Below, piece after piece: positions 55,431 to 64,000 of a stretch of 64,000 nt of DNA (within the stretch, counting starts at the first letter, position 1; each line of letters opens with the position of its first letter). Origin of the DNA: Polaribacter butkevichii (GTDB lineage: Bacteria; Bacteroidota; Bacteroidia; Flavobacteriales; Flavobacteriaceae); assembly GCF_038024105.1 (NCBI RefSeq), contig NZ_CP150661.1:3191501-3255500 (forward strand). Reading direction: 5' to 3'. The notes beneath the pieces were generated by a model. The model did no database searches, was not told where the DNA came from, and saw only the letters and a list, made by a program, of their open reading frames with translations. The position numbers were made by a program, and so were the translations under genes.

Positions 55431-55468
55431 TATGTATCTATATTTATAAGATTTAAATCAAATAATTT

Positions 55469-55546
55469 CGTCAGGCTTTTCGCACTCGCTTTTTTATTTA
55501 GAAAAAAAATAAAAAGAGCTCAAACAGTTGCTTCAATCCTTCACGC
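55469..55546 (-). repeat. Family B intergenic repeat, copy 4 (long, inverted)
   Basis: Read on the minus strand: GGATTGAAGC, TGTTTGAGCTCTTTTT, AAAAAAGCGAGT, GCGAAAAGCC, the same order of blocks as at 35941-36026, with one 16-nt block identical. Confidence 0.75.
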
Positions 55547-55681
55547 AAGAGCAATCTTCACTTTTTAAAGAAATATCAGTTTTTAAGCTATTATTTTTAT
55601 TAAATTGTGCCCTCTAAAAAGGTTGTAGAAATCAACTCTAAAATTTTACAAACCATTTTTTAGATTTACGTAAATAAATTT

Positions 55682-56296
55682 ATGAGTTTAATACAACTAA
55701 CTATAAAAGGTATTTCTTACAGTCAAACTCAAAGCGGTGCTTATGCATTGGTTTTAAGTGAAATGGAAGGAACAAGAACCTTACCTATTATTATAGGAGC
55801 TTTCGAAGCACAATCTATTGCCATTGCTTTAGAAGCAGAAATTAAGCCACCAAGACCACTTACACACGATTTGTTTAAATCATTTTCAGACCGTTTTTCT
55901 ATCACGGTAAAAGAAGTAATTATTCATAAATTAGTAGACGGAGTCTTCTTTTCTAGTTTAATTTGTGAAAGAGATGGGGTAGAAGAAACAATAGATGCTA
56001 GAACTTCAGACGCAATTGCAATTGCAGTTCGTTTTCAAGCCCCAATTTATACCTATGAAAATATCCTAGAAAAAGCAGGTATTTTTCTTAAAATAGAAGA
56101 AGAATTTGGTATAGAAGATGAAACTTCAGAATCAGATGAAGTTTCATTAGAGCTAGAAGATTTGGTTGTTAAAAAAGACACCCCTTTTTCTGGAGTATCT
56201 TTAGAAGAACTACACAATCAATTAAATAATGCTGTTAGTGATGAAAATTACGAATTAGCAGCAAAAATTAGAGACGAAATTAGCAAACGCTCTTAA
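55682..56296 (+). CDS. Bifunctional nuclease-like protein (DUF151) with UvrB/UvrC tail
   Basis: 204 residues. The DUF151 domain (about 1-140) shows ALVLSEMEGTRTLPIIIGAFEAQSIAIALE and DARTSDAIAIAVRFQAPIY. A charged linker precedes a C-terminal UvrB/UvrC motif (LHNQLNNAVSDENYELAAKIRDEI). DUF151 proteins of this layout are thought to be dual DNase/RNase stress enzymes. The gene is 21 bp before the nucleoside transporter, so salvage of released nucleosides is a plausible joint role (inference). Confidence 0.88.
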   Translation: MSLIQLTIKGISYSQTQSGAYALVLSEMEGTRTLPIIIGAFEAQSIAIALEAEIKPPRPLTHDLFKSFSDRFSITVKEVIIHKLVDGVFFSSLICERDGVEETIDARTSDAIAIAVRFQAPIYTYENILEKAGIFLKIEEEFGIEDETSESDEVSLELEDLVVKKDTPFSGVSLEELHNQLNNAVSDENYELAAKIRDEISKRS

Positions 56297-56316
56297 TATT
56301 ATAATAAGTATACATT

Positions 56317-57762
56317 ATGAAAAAAATATTCATTGTCGTTTTTTGTTTGTGCTCAATTTCAATGTTTTCTCAAAATACAGAAACCGTTTCTGCTGTTACA
56401 GAAATAATACCTAGTCAAGGTTTTTCAATAGGTAGTTTGTGGAGAGGAGTTTTAGGAATGTTTGCGTTAATTACCATTGCTTTTTTATTTAGTGCCAACA
56501 AAAAAGCAATCGACTGGAAAAAAGTTGCTATTGGTTTAGCATTACAATTATTAATAGCTATAGGTGTTTTAAAAGTAGAATTTATTCAATCTATTTTCGA
56601 ATTTGTTGGAGGAATTTTTATAGAAATATTAGCCTACACAAAAGCAGGTAGTGAGTTTCTATTTGCAGGTATTGTAGGAGATATGAATAAGTTTGGTTAC
56701 ATATTTGCTTTTCAGGTATTACCAACAATTATATTCTTTTCTGCCTTAACATCTTTATTATTCTATTTAGGTATTATTCAAAAAGTAGTAAAAGTTTTAG
56801 CTATTGTTTTATCAAAATTTTTAGGTATTTCTGGTATGGAAAGCCTTTCTGTAGCAGGTAATATCTTTTTAGGACAAACAGAAGCTCCACTTTTAATAAA
56901 AGCTTATTTAGAAAAAATGAATAAGTCAGAAATGTTACTGGTAATGATTGGTGGTATGGCCACTGTTGCAGGTGCAGTTTTGGCAGCATATATTGGTTTT
57001 TTAGGTGGTGGAGACAAAGCATTAGAGTTAGTATTTGCTAAACATTTATTAGCAGCTTCTGTAATGGCAGCTCCAGGAGCTATTGTGATTTCTAAAATAT
57101 TATACCCGCAAACGGAGGAAGTAAATACAGATGTAGCTGTTTCTCAAGAAAAAATAGGGGCCAATATTTTAGATGCTATTGCAAACGGTACTACAGAGGG
57201 TTTACGTTTAGCAGTAAATGTAGGGGCTATGCTTTTAGTTTTTGTAGCTATTATTGCAATGTTAAATGGTATTTTAGGTGCAGTTGCTTCTTTTGATGGT
57301 TTTACAATAGAGTATTTAAATTTAGAATGGCGTTTTACTTCTGTTAACCAATTAATAGCAGAAAACACGCTTTATGATGGACTTTCTTTAGAGTTTATTT
57401 TAGGATATATATTTGCTCCTCTAATGTGGCTTATTGGAGTTGCTAAAGAAGATATGGCACTAATGGGGCAATTACTTGGAATTAAATTAGCTGCAAGTGA
57501 GTTTGTAGGATATATACAATTAGCCGAATTAAAAAATGTAGCAAGTGCAACGCATTTAACTTATAATAAATCTGTAATTATGGCAACTTATATGTTGTGT
57601 GGTTTTGCAAATTTTGCTTCTATAGGTATTCAAATTGGAGGTATTGGTTCTTTAGCTCCTGGGCAACGTAAAGTCTTGTCAGAATTTGGTATAAAAGCTT
57701 TAATAGGTGGTACCATTGCTTCTTTAATGTCTGCAACAATTGCAGGTATGATTATAGGATAG
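56317..57762 (+). CDS. Concentrative nucleoside transporter (NupC/CNT family)
   Basis: 481 residues, about 10 membrane segments. The CNT core starts around residue 35 (RGVLGMFALITIAFLFSANKKAIDWKKVAIGLALQLLIA). Na+-coupled family motifs include GNIFLGQTEAPLLIKAYL, GMATVAGAVLAAYIG and CGFANFASIGIQIGGIG. Ahead of the core is a cleavable-looking signal peptide (1-19, ending FSQN), not usual in CNT proteins of other phyla. It is probably cotranscribed with the nuclease-like gene upstream. Confidence 0.92.
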   Translation: MKKIFIVVFCLCSISMFSQNTETVSAVTEIIPSQGFSIGSLWRGVLGMFALITIAFLFSANKKAIDWKKVAIGLALQLLIAIGVLKVEFIQSIFEFVGGIFIEILAYTKAGSEFLFAGIVGDMNKFGYIFAFQVLPTIIFFSALTSLLFYLGIIQKVVKVLAIVLSKFLGISGMESLSVAGNIFLGQTEAPLLIKAYLEKMNKSEMLLVMIGGMATVAGAVLAAYIGFLGGGDKALELVFAKHLLAASVMAAPGAIVISKILYPQTEEVNTDVAVSQEKIGANILDAIANGTTEGLRLAVNVGAMLLVFVAIIAMLNGILGAVASFDGFTIEYLNLEWRFTSVNQLIAENTLYDGLSLEFILGYIFAPLMWLIGVAKEDMALMGQLLGIKLAASEFVGYIQLAELKNVASATHLTYNKSVIMATYMLCGFANFASIGIQIGGIGSLAPGQRKVLSEFGIKALIGGTIASLMSATIAGMIIG

Positions 57763-57829
57763 TGGAGAATCGCCACAGATAATCATAAAATGTTATCTTC
57801 AATCCGTTAATAACTTTTATACAATATTT

Positions 57830-57862
57830 AAAAAGCATCAAGAAAAATTATTGATGCTTTTT
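57830..57862 (+). terminator. Terminator of the nuclease/nucleoside-transporter operon
   Basis: AAAAAGCATCAA / TTGATGCTTTTT, perfect 12-bp stem, 9-nt loop. Confidence 0.85.
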
Positions 57863-57927
57863 CTATTTTTACAGAAGTTTATTATTGACGCTTACACAAA
57901 TAAACAATAAAACGCTTACACATTATA

Positions 57928-58752
57928 ATGAAACAATATCACGACTTAGTACAACACGTTTTAGAAAACGGAAACGAAAAAGGAGACAGAACAGGTACAG
58001 GAACAAAAAGTGTTTTTGGCTATCAAATGCGTTTTGATTTAAGTGAGGGTTTCCCAATGGTAACAACCAAAAAATTGCACTTAAAATCTATTATTTATGA
58101 ACTGTTATGGTTTATAAAAGGAGATACAAATATTAAGTATTTACAAGAAAATGGCGTAAGAATCTGGAATGATTGGGCAGATGAAAATGGAGATTTAGGT
58201 CCGGTTTATGGACATCAATGGCGTAATTGGAATAGTGATGAGGTAGATCAATTAAAGGAGGTGATTACTTCTTTAAAAAACAATCCTAACTCAAGAAGAA
58301 TGTTGGTTTCTGCTTGGAATCCTTCGGTTCTTCCAGATACTTCAGTTTCATTTTCAGAAAATGTAGCCAACGGAAAAGCAGCGTTACCACCTTGTCATGC
58401 TTTTTTTCAATTTTATGTTGCAGACGGTAAATTATCTTGTCAGTTATATCAACGCAGTGCAGATATCTTTTTAGGTGTTCCTTTTAATATTGCTTCTTAT
58501 GCGTTATTTACCATGATGATAGCTCAAGTTTGTGGTTATGAAGCAGGAGAGTTTATACATACTTTTGGAGATGCTCATATTTATAACAATCATAAAGAGC
58601 AATTAGAGTTGCAATTATCTAGAGATATTAGACCGCTACCAAAAATGAAAATAAATACAGCGATTAAAGATATCGAAGATTTTACTTTCGAAGATTTTGA
58701 GTTGTTAAATTACAATCCTCATCCTCATATTAAAGGAAAGGTTGCTGTTTAA
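57928..58752 (+). CDS. thyA: Thymidylate synthase
   Basis: 274 residues, normal (E. coli 264). Converts dUMP to dTMP with methylene-THF. Seen: [18 protein letters not shown], the Cys loop [13 protein letters not shown] (nucleophile Cys), [34 protein letters not shown] region ([14 protein letters not shown]), and the C-terminal IKGKVAV. The DHFR gene follows within 800 bp, the usual thyA-folA association. Confidence 0.97.
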   Translation: MKQYHDLVQHVLENGNEKGDRTGTGTKSVFGYQMRFDLSEGFPMVTTKKLHLKSIIYELLWFIKGDTNIKYLQENGVRIWNDWADENGDLGPVYGHQWRNWNSDEVDQLKEVITSLKNNPNSRRMLVSAWNPSVLPDTSVSFSENVANGKAALPPCHAFFQFYVADGKLSCQLYQRSADIFLGVPFNIASYALFTMMIAQVCGYEAGEFIHTFGDAHIYNNHKEQLELQLSRDIRPLPKMKINTAIKDIEDFTFEDFELLNYNPHPHIKGKVAV

Positions 58753-58851
58753 ATATTACCTTCAATTACATCCGTAAAATTATACCCTAAAATAAATTTA
58801 GAGATATAATACAAAGTAGGTGCTTACTAAAAAATGTAGTAAAGAAAAAAC

Positions 58852-58888
58852 AAAAAAGAGCTTTCAATTAATTAGAAAGCTCTTTTTT
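58852..58888. terminator. Bidirectional terminator between thyA and the CBM48-like gene
   Basis: AAAAAAGAGCTTTC / GAAAGCTCTTTTTT, 14-bp perfect stem, A/T tails on both sides. Confidence 0.88.
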
Positions 58889-58911
58889 TATATTCCATTT
58901 ACAATATTCTT

Positions 58912-59208
58912 TTATAAGCTTAATACGCTATTTTCTGCATTTGCATAATCACTCCATGCAAATCCGTCTGCCTCTTCTTCGTTTAAATAAGCACCATCTA
59001 TTAAATATTTAAACTCATAAGATTTTCCTGTTTCTAAATCTACAGTACCTTTGAATGAACCATTTTTCAATTTCTTTAAAGGAGCAGCGTCTTCATTCCA
59101 CTCATTAAAGCTTCCTACAACTACTACTTTTTTAGCCTCTGCAGCAGGTACAGTAAAAGTTACTTTACAAACTGGTTTACTCTTTAAAAATTGTTTTTTT
59201 ATTGCCAT
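58912..59208 (-). CDS. Isoamylase early-set (CBM48-like) small protein
   Basis: 98 residues from ATG 59208 (MAIKKQFLKSKPV), chosen over the ATG at 59223, since the lead-in MNTRI looks non-family. An Ig-like E-set/glycogen-binding domain fills the protein: VTFTVPAAEAKKVVVVGSFNEW then KLKNGSFKGTVDLETGKSYEF, YLIDGAYLNEEEAD. It may bind glycogen or starch; no catalytic domain is attached. Flavobacteria often carry such a lone domain. Confidence 0.85.
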   Translation of the reverse strand: MAIKKQFLKSKPVCKVTFTVPAAEAKKVVVVGSFNEWNEDAAPLKKLKNGSFKGTVDLETGKSYEFKYLIDGAYLNEEEADGFAWSDYANAENSVLSL

Positions 59209-59511
59209 AATTCTTGTATTCAAAATTTTAAGTAAATGTAAATAAGAACCATCTTAAAACAAACAATATGGGGTAAGAATATTAAAGAATTATGAGTTTT
59301 GTAAAATGAATATATAAATTATTGATAATTCCAAATAAAAGGGAATCTAAATTGAGTTTAATTGAAAACAAGGTAGCTTTCTTTGAGCTTGATTTTCAGG
59401 TGTTTTAGGTTAAAAACGTGTTTGAAAGCCTTAAAAAATATTTTAAAATCTTGTTAAAACGTAAAAATTTCGGGGAATTACTTTAATTTTGTTAAAATAA
59501 AAAAGGACTCT
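59209..59511. other. Divergent region before folA
   Basis: 303 bp, no ORF. TAATTTTG (59484-59491) is the only promoter-like element, pointing to folA. Confidence 0.5.
59484..59491 (+). promoter_or_regulatory. Candidate -7 element of folA
   Basis: TAATTTTG matching TAnnTTTG, 20 bp before the ATG. Confidence 0.4.
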
Positions 59512-60006
59512 ATGGTTACAATAATAGCGGCAATTGCAAAGGATAATGCTTTAGGTAAAGACAATGATTTAATTTGGCATCTACCTGCAGATTTAAAAAG
59601 ATTTAAAAAGGTTACTTCTGGTCATCATATATTAATGGGCAGAAATACTTTTGAGTCTATAGGAAAACCTTTACCAAATAGAACCACTATTATTATCACT
59701 AGAAATAAAAATTATTTTAAAGAGGGATGTTTAATAGCGCATAGTTTAGAGGAAGCAATAGCTTTGGTAGAAAATGATGATGCTATTTATATAATTGGTG
59801 GTGCACAAATTTATAAGGAGGCCATTAAAAAGGATTTAGTAGATCAACTAGACATAACTAAGGTTCATCATCATTTTGAAGCAGATGTTTTTTTTCCAGA
59901 AATAGATTTAAATATTTGGAAAGAAACAAATAGAGAAGATTTTAAAGCCGACGAAAAAAATAAATTTGATTATAGTTTTCTAAGTTTTCAAAAGAAAGCT
60001 ATCTAA
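59512..60006 (+). CDS. folA: Dihydrofolate reductase
   Basis: 164 residues. Reduces DHF made by ThyA to THF. Seen: IAAIAKDNALGKDNDLIWHLPADLKRFK (Asp near residue 27, Trp, and the folate-binding helix), HHILMGRNTFESIGKPLPNR (NADPH-binding), and YIIGGAQIY. Its last 8 bases overlap the convergent DUF6146 gene. Confidence 0.96.
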   Translation: MVTIIAAIAKDNALGKDNDLIWHLPADLKRFKKVTSGHHILMGRNTFESIGKPLPNRTTIIITRNKNYFKEGCLIAHSLEEAIALVENDDAIYIIGGAQIYKEAIKKDLVDQLDITKVHHHFEADVFFPEIDLNIWKETNREDFKADEKNKFDYSFLSFQKKAI

Positions 60007-60433
60007 TTCTACCAGATCTAAACCCGCCACCTAAATTCATTTTATATTTTTGTTGCGCAAATAAAAAGTAATTAAACAGTTTGTAATTTACTTCATAACC
60101 ATAATCTATGTTTGGTTGATAATCAATGATGTTTTCATAAATGTTAGCATTAAATTGATTAGGATTTCTAGCTCTATTATTCCATGTAGTTACCCAAAAC
60201 TGGTTTCTAGTTTCTAGATATTGCTGAGAATAATATCCTTCTGGCTGCGCTACAGAATTTAAGAATAAATTAAAACCAGGATCAATTATTATAACCTGGT
60301 ATTCTAAACTATCATTTGCAATAATTACAGGTTTTTCTTCTTGCGAATTATTGTTTTTTAAGTTTGATGAACCACAAGCCCAAAAAAAGATTGCAAGAGA
60401 AAATAATAAAAGTATTTGTTTAAAAAGTTTCAT
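59999..60433 (-). CDS. DUF6146-like lipoprotein
   Basis: 144 residues. Lipobox (FFWAC, Cys at 20) and a Ser/Asn-rich linker, then a domain with YQVIIIDPGFNLFLNSVAQPEGYYSQQYLETRNQFWVTTWNNRA and a Gly/Arg end. From memory it matches DUF6146; function unknown. Probably anchored in the inner or outer membrane facing outward. It ends 8 bases inside folA. Confidence 0.75.
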   Translation of the reverse strand: MKLFKQILLLFSLAIFFWACGSSNLKNNNSQEEKPVIIANDSLEYQVIIIDPGFNLFLNSVAQPEGYYSQQYLETRNQFWVTTWNNRARNPNQFNANIYENIIDYQPNIDYGYEVNYKLFNYFLFAQQKYKMNLGGGFRSGRIR

Positions 60434-60662
60434 AATATTTAAAGGTATTAAATTTATATAAGTTTTCCTTGTTTGTAAATGAATATTTATTCATTTGCTA
60501 ATGCTGTTGTTCAAATTTAGTTTAGTTCACACACTTTAAAAAACTAAAATGAGGGAATGCAATCATTTATTGAGTAAACGAGTATGGTACATACAAACTT
60601 ATTTTAATAAGTATTGATTATCAATTTGAATAAGCTTATTTTTCAAACTTAAAAATAAAAAC

Positions 60663-61220
60663 ATGAAACAAAGATGCTTTTGGGTAACAGACAGTGAGTT
60701 GTATAAAAAATACCACGATTGCGAGTGGGGAACACCTGTTTATGATGATGAAACCTTGTTTGAGTTTTTAATTTTAGAAACCTTTCAGGCGGGTTTAAGT
60801 TGGATAACAATTTTAAATAAAAGAGAAAACTTTAGAAAAGCTTTTGATAATTTCGATTATAAGAAAATTGCAACTTATTCCGAAAGTAAATACGAGTCTT
60901 TATTACTAGATGCTGGTATTATCCGTAATAAGCTTAAAATAAGAAGTGCCATTACCAATGCCAAATTATTTATGGAGATTCAAAAAGAATTTGGTTCATT
61001 TTCTAAGTTTATTTGGGGGTATGTAAATGAAAAACCGATTCTTAATAAGTTTAAAAAAAGAGCAGACGTACCTGCTACAACAGACTTATCCGATAAGATT
61101 TCTAAAGATTTAAAAAAGAGAGGATTTAAGTTTGTGGGTTCCACGGTAGTATATGCATATATGCAAGCAGTTGGTATGGTAAATGATCATACTACAGATT
61201 GTTTTAGGTATCCGAAATAA
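60663..61220 (+). CDS. tag: DNA-3-methyladenine glycosylase I
   Basis: 185 residues. Removes 3-methyladenine from DNA. Seen: CFWVTDSELYKKYHDCEWG (zinc-binding Cys and His), LILETFQAGLSWITIL (HhH region), and the C-terminal zinc-binding DHTTDCFRY, which match the Tag family. Confidence 0.95.
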   Translation: MKQRCFWVTDSELYKKYHDCEWGTPVYDDETLFEFLILETFQAGLSWITILNKRENFRKAFDNFDYKKIATYSESKYESLLLDAGIIRNKLKIRSAITNAKLFMEIQKEFGSFSKFIWGYVNEKPILNKFKKRADVPATTDLSDKISKDLKKRGFKFVGSTVVYAYMQAVGMVNDHTTDCFRYPK

Positions 61221-61309
61221 AGGAAATAATTAGTGTTAGTACTGTAAAATATCTGCAAAATTCACACTTAAAATTTGTACATTTATACTTCAATTACAAA
61301 TTAAATATA

Positions 61310-63349
61310 ATGAATATAAAACAGATAATTTATGCTTTTTCGGCAGCTGTACTACTAGTTTCTTGTACGGCAGAATCGAAAAAAGAAACAAAAGATGAAA
61401 CCGTAAAAGTAGCGGGTGAATTTAATTATTTTGTAGAGCAATTTGCAGATATTAAAGTATTACGTTACAAAATACCCGGTTTCGAAGAACTTACCTTAAA
61501 AGAAAAAGAACTTGTGTATTATTTAACACAAGCAGGTTTGTCTGGTAGAGATATAATGTGGGATCAAAACTATCGCTACAATTTAAGTATTAGAAAGGCT
61601 TTAGAAAGTATCAACAAAAACTATAAGGGCGATAGAGAAAGTAAAGATTTTAAATTGTTTAAAACCTATTTAAAAAGAGTTTGGTTTTCTAACGGAATTC
61701 ATCATCATTATTCTAATGATAAAATTAAACCAGAGTTTACAGAAGCCTATTTTACAAACGATTTATTAAAAAACTCAAATACAGAATTGTCATCAGAAAT
61801 TGTTGCTATTTTATTTAATGATGTTGATGATAAAAAGGTGACTAAAAAAGCAGGAATTGATAATATTTTATCTTCTGCAATTAACTTTTATCAATCTGAT
61901 ATTACAGATAAAGAAGTAGCAGATTTTTATAAAACAGCATACAAAGGGCCAAAAGATCAGCCAATTGAAGCAGGTTTAAATTCTAAATTAGTTCGTGAAA
62001 ACGGAAAATTAGTAGAAAAAGTATGGAAATCTGGCGGAATGTATGGTACTGCCATTGACCATGTTATTGGTTGGTTAGAAAAAGCAAAAGCTGTAGCAGA
62101 AAACAACAAGCAAGCAAATGCTTTAGGTTTGTTAATTGAGTATTATAAAACGGGTAGTTTAGATGTTTGGGATCAATATTGTATTGCTTGGGCAACATCA
62201 ACAGAAGGAAATATCGATTGGATTAATGGTTTTATAGAAGTGTATAACGATCCAAAAGGATATAGAGGTTCTTATGAAACGGTGGTTCAAATAAAAGATT
62301 TTGACATGTCTCGTAAAATGAAAGTTTTGTCTGAAAACGCACAATGGTTTGAAGATAATGCGCCTTTAGATCCAACGCATAAAAAAGAAAATGTGGTTGG
62401 AGTTTCTTACAAAACAGTAAATGTAGCAGGAGAAGCAGGTGATGCATCACCTAGTACACCAATTGGAGTAAATTTACCTAATAATAATTGGATTCGTCAA
62501 CAACATGGTTCTAAGTCCGTTTCTTTAGGAAACATTATTGGAGCTTATAATAATGCAGGCGGAACAGGACGTTTAAAAGAATTTGCAAATGATGAAGAAG
62601 AAATTAAGTTAGAAGAAAAGTACGGACAAATTGCAGATAAATTACATACTGCTTTGCATGAAGTTGTTGGTCATGCTTCTGGTAAAATAAACGAAGGCAT
62701 TGGTCAACCTAAAGAAACGCTTCAAAATTATGCTTCTACTATGGAGGAAGGACGTGCAGATTTAGTTGGTTTGTATTATTTAATGGATCCTAAAATTGAA
62801 GAATTAGGTTTAACGGATAATTGGAAAGAAACAGGAATGGCTGCTTACGATGGTTATATTAGAAACGGATTAATGACACAATTGGTTAGAATTGATTTAG
62901 GAAATGATATTGAAGAAGACCACATGGTTAACAGACAATGGGTTTCTGCTTGGGCATTTGAGCAAGGTAAAAAAGACAATGTAATAGAGAAGATTGTAAG
63001 GGATGGTAAAACATATTTTAATATAAATGATTATAGTAAATTAAGAGAAATTTTTGGAAGACTTTTAAAAGAAGCACAACGTATAAAATCTGAAGGAGAT
63101 TTTGAAGCAGCCAAAAATTTAGTAGAGGGGTATGGTGTAAAAGTAGATCAGCAAATACATAAAGAGGTTATTGAAAGAAATAAACAATTTACATCTGCAC
63201 CTTATAGTGGTTTTGTAAACCCTGTTTTAGTGCCTGCATTAGATGAAAATGAAAACATTATAGATGTTAAGGTAACGCAACCTAAAAGTTTTGAAGAGCA
63301 AATGTTATTTTACTCTAAAAATTATAACTTTTTAGGAACAGAAAATTAA
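61310..63349 (+). CDS. Dipeptidyl peptidase III-like metallopeptidase (M49), lipoprotein
   Basis: 679 residues. The signal peptide ends in a lipobox (LLVSC, Cys at 20), so it is an extracytoplasmic lipoprotein. The zinc site HEVVGHASG (about residue 448-456) and the glutamate motif EEGRADLVG (about 478-485) fit the M49 family, which removes dipeptides from peptide N-termini. The whole length matches the bacterial DPP III type. Monocistronic with a hairpin terminator. Confidence 0.93.
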   Translation: MNIKQIIYAFSAAVLLVSCTAESKKETKDETVKVAGEFNYFVEQFADIKVLRYKIPGFEELTLKEKELVYYLTQAGLSGRDIMWDQNYRYNLSIRKALESINKNYKGDRESKDFKLFKTYLKRVWFSNGIHHHYSNDKIKPEFTEAYFTNDLLKNSNTELSSEIVAILFNDVDDKKVTKKAGIDNILSSAINFYQSDITDKEVADFYKTAYKGPKDQPIEAGLNSKLVRENGKLVEKVWKSGGMYGTAIDHVIGWLEKAKAVAENNKQANALGLLIEYYKTGSLDVWDQYCIAWATSTEGNIDWINGFIEVYNDPKGYRGSYETVVQIKDFDMSRKMKVLSENAQWFEDNAPLDPTHKKENVVGVSYKTVNVAGEAGDASPSTPIGVNLPNNNWIRQQHGSKSVSLGNIIGAYNNAGGTGRLKEFANDEEEIKLEEKYGQIADKLHTALHEVVGHASGKINEGIGQPKETLQNYASTMEEGRADLVGLYYLMDPKIEELGLTDNWKETGMAAYDGYIRNGLMTQLVRIDLGNDIEEDHMVNRQWVSAWAFEQGKKDNVIEKIVRDGKTYFNINDYSKLREIFGRLLKEAQRIKSEGDFEAAKNLVEGYGVKVDQQIHKEVIERNKQFTSAPYSGFVNPVLVPALDENENIIDVKVTQPKSFEEQMLFYSKNYNFLGTEN

Positions 63350-63378
63350 TTTTTAAAATATTCTTTCTATAAAAATAA

Positions 63379-63406
63379 AAAACCGATTCTAATAAGAGTC
63401 GGTTTT
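63379..63406. terminator. Bidirectional terminator between the DPP III and PorP/SprF genes
   Basis: AAAACCGATTCT / AGAGTCGGTTTT (12 bp, one G-U), AATA loop, A/T tails on both sides. Confidence 0.88.
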
Positions 63407-63441
63407 TTTATGTTTAAGATATTGGTTTGTAAAATTGTATT

Positions 63442-64000
63442 TTAAAAATAACAACGATTATGGTATAACCAATGTGAGTTTCTTTTTAGGTCGAAATCAA
63501 AGGTTAGTATAATTTCATGAGAACTTAAATTACTACCGTAATTAGCCAACTTATAATCATAAGAATAACCAACTCTATATTTTTTATTGAAGATAATAGC
63601 AAATAATGCGCTTACAGAGTTTTCATAACGATAAGATACGCCTGCTTCAAACTTATCTTTATAAATTAAATTAGAATTGATGTCTATAGAAACAGGTAAA
63701 CTAGGGGAGTATTTTATAATTGTTGATGGTTTAAATTTATAATCTTGAGATAAATCGAAAATCATTCCTGTTGCTAAAAAGTAATTATGATTATTTATAC
63801 CGTAATTATTATCAACATTATCTACTGTTTTAAATTGAGTTGATTTTAATAAGTTAGGTATTGATAATCCTATAAAAAAGGTATCATCATAATACAATCC
63901 TCCAAAACCTATGTTTGGAAATCTACCTTTGGTAGAGGCATAAGATTCGTTATCTGGTGTTATTGCATTTGCTAAGTTATTATTAAAAAAGGTTAAACCT
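63442..64000 (-). CDS. PorP/SprF-family type IX secretion-associated protein (5' end beyond the right edge)
   Basis: The C-terminal 185 residues are in the window and the frame stays open to base 64000, so the start is outside; an internal TTG at 63897 is not the start. FPNIGFGGLYYDDTFFIGLSIPNLL and the repeated short strands (FKPSTIIKYSPSLPVSIDIN, FEAGVSYRYENSVSALFAI, YRVGYSYDY) are typical of PorP/SprF outer-membrane proteins. Members next to large secreted proteins anchor T9SS cargo at the surface; the partner is outside the window. It ends in an aromatic residue as outer-membrane proteins do. Confidence 0.88.
   Translation of the reverse strand, partial: GLTFFNNNLANAITPDNESYASTKGRFPNIGFGGLYYDDTFFIGLSIPNLLKSTQFKTVDNVDNNYGINNHNYFLATGMIFDLSQDYKFKPSTIIKYSPSLPVSIDINSNLIYKDKFEAGVSYRYENSVSALFAIIFNKKYRVGYSYDYKLANYGSNLSSHEIILTFDFDLKRNSHWLYHNRCYF

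Larger units (their letters stand above)
55354..55681. other. Intergenic region after etfA
   Basis: 328 bp. Holds the etfA terminator and the inverted long family B repeat (55469-55546). No ORF or further structure seen. Confidence 0.6.

Noticed and set aside
63442..63897. Short ORF of 151 residues starting at TTG 63897
   Set aside because: The frame continues without a stop to the right edge with clear PorP/SprF-like sequence, so it is an internal codon.
1..64000. rRNA operon, transposase or integron
   Set aside because: None of the conserved rRNA segments or transposase motifs were seen in the window.

Overview
The window looks like a chromosome segment of a marine-type member of the Flavobacteriaceae (Bacteroidota), close in style to Polaribacter or Tenacibaculum. 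This rests on a strongly AT-rich sequence, a T9SS-type surface protein, a PorP/SprF protein, GldA, GLPGLI and SusC-like TonB-dependent receptors, the short primary sigma factor typical of the phylum, an exonuclease-DnaE fusion, a K+-dependent membrane pyrophosphatase, and TTG-N17-19-TAnnTTTG promoters. I see no rRNA, CRISPR array, transposase, integrase or prophage. The genus is inference.

Layout. 1-8039: two large surface proteins on the minus strand, sharing calcium-binding TSP3-type Asp-rich modules; the first runs off the left edge. 8547-15304: a CBS-pair protein, rpe with an exonuclease/UvrC-like fusion, a repeat-filled gap, rpoD, a divergent ECF-sigma/small-protein/MscS operon, and a deoxynucleoside kinase. 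15523-22124: GLPGLI protein with its TonB-dependent receptor, a geranylgeranyl-reductase-like flavoprotein with an unknown membrane protein, and gldA. 22300-28695 (minus): HAD hydrolase, aldonolactone-oxidase-like flavoprotein, dnaE. 29010-34299: Oar-like receptor followed by two lipoprotein phosphoesterases, a possible phosphorus-scavenging unit. 34440-39672: Crp/Fnr regulator, DUF2383 protein, rpsP-rimM-tRNA-Ser-trmN6, saccharopine dehydrogenase-like protein. 39743-45047: DUF423 protein, pckA, then a group of small envelope/stress proteins (YtxH, holin-like, DUF6327-like, AraC regulator, DUF2383, DUF1328). 45150-52188 (minus): membrane and soluble pyrophosphatases, DUF5686 outer-membrane protein, pdhB. 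52286-64000: membrane protein, etfBA, bifunctional nuclease, nucleoside transporter, thyA, CBM48-like protein, folA, DUF6146 lipoprotein, tag, lipoprotein DPP III, and a PorP/SprF gene running off the right edge.

Most genes are housekeeping. The less explained material is: two dispersed intergenic repeat families (A at 11065, 11413, 22159, 38232; B at 11185, 11367, 35941, 55469), a 28-bp perfect palindrome in the etfBA promoter, a 20-bp palindrome upstream of the CBS gene, nested inverted repeats between etfB and etfA, the receptor/phosphoesterase unit, the ECF-sigma/62-aa/MscS operon, the flavoprotein/membrane-protein pair, and the small-envelope-protein cluster with two DUF2383 paralogues next to different regulators. 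I do not see a clearly new defence or mobile system.
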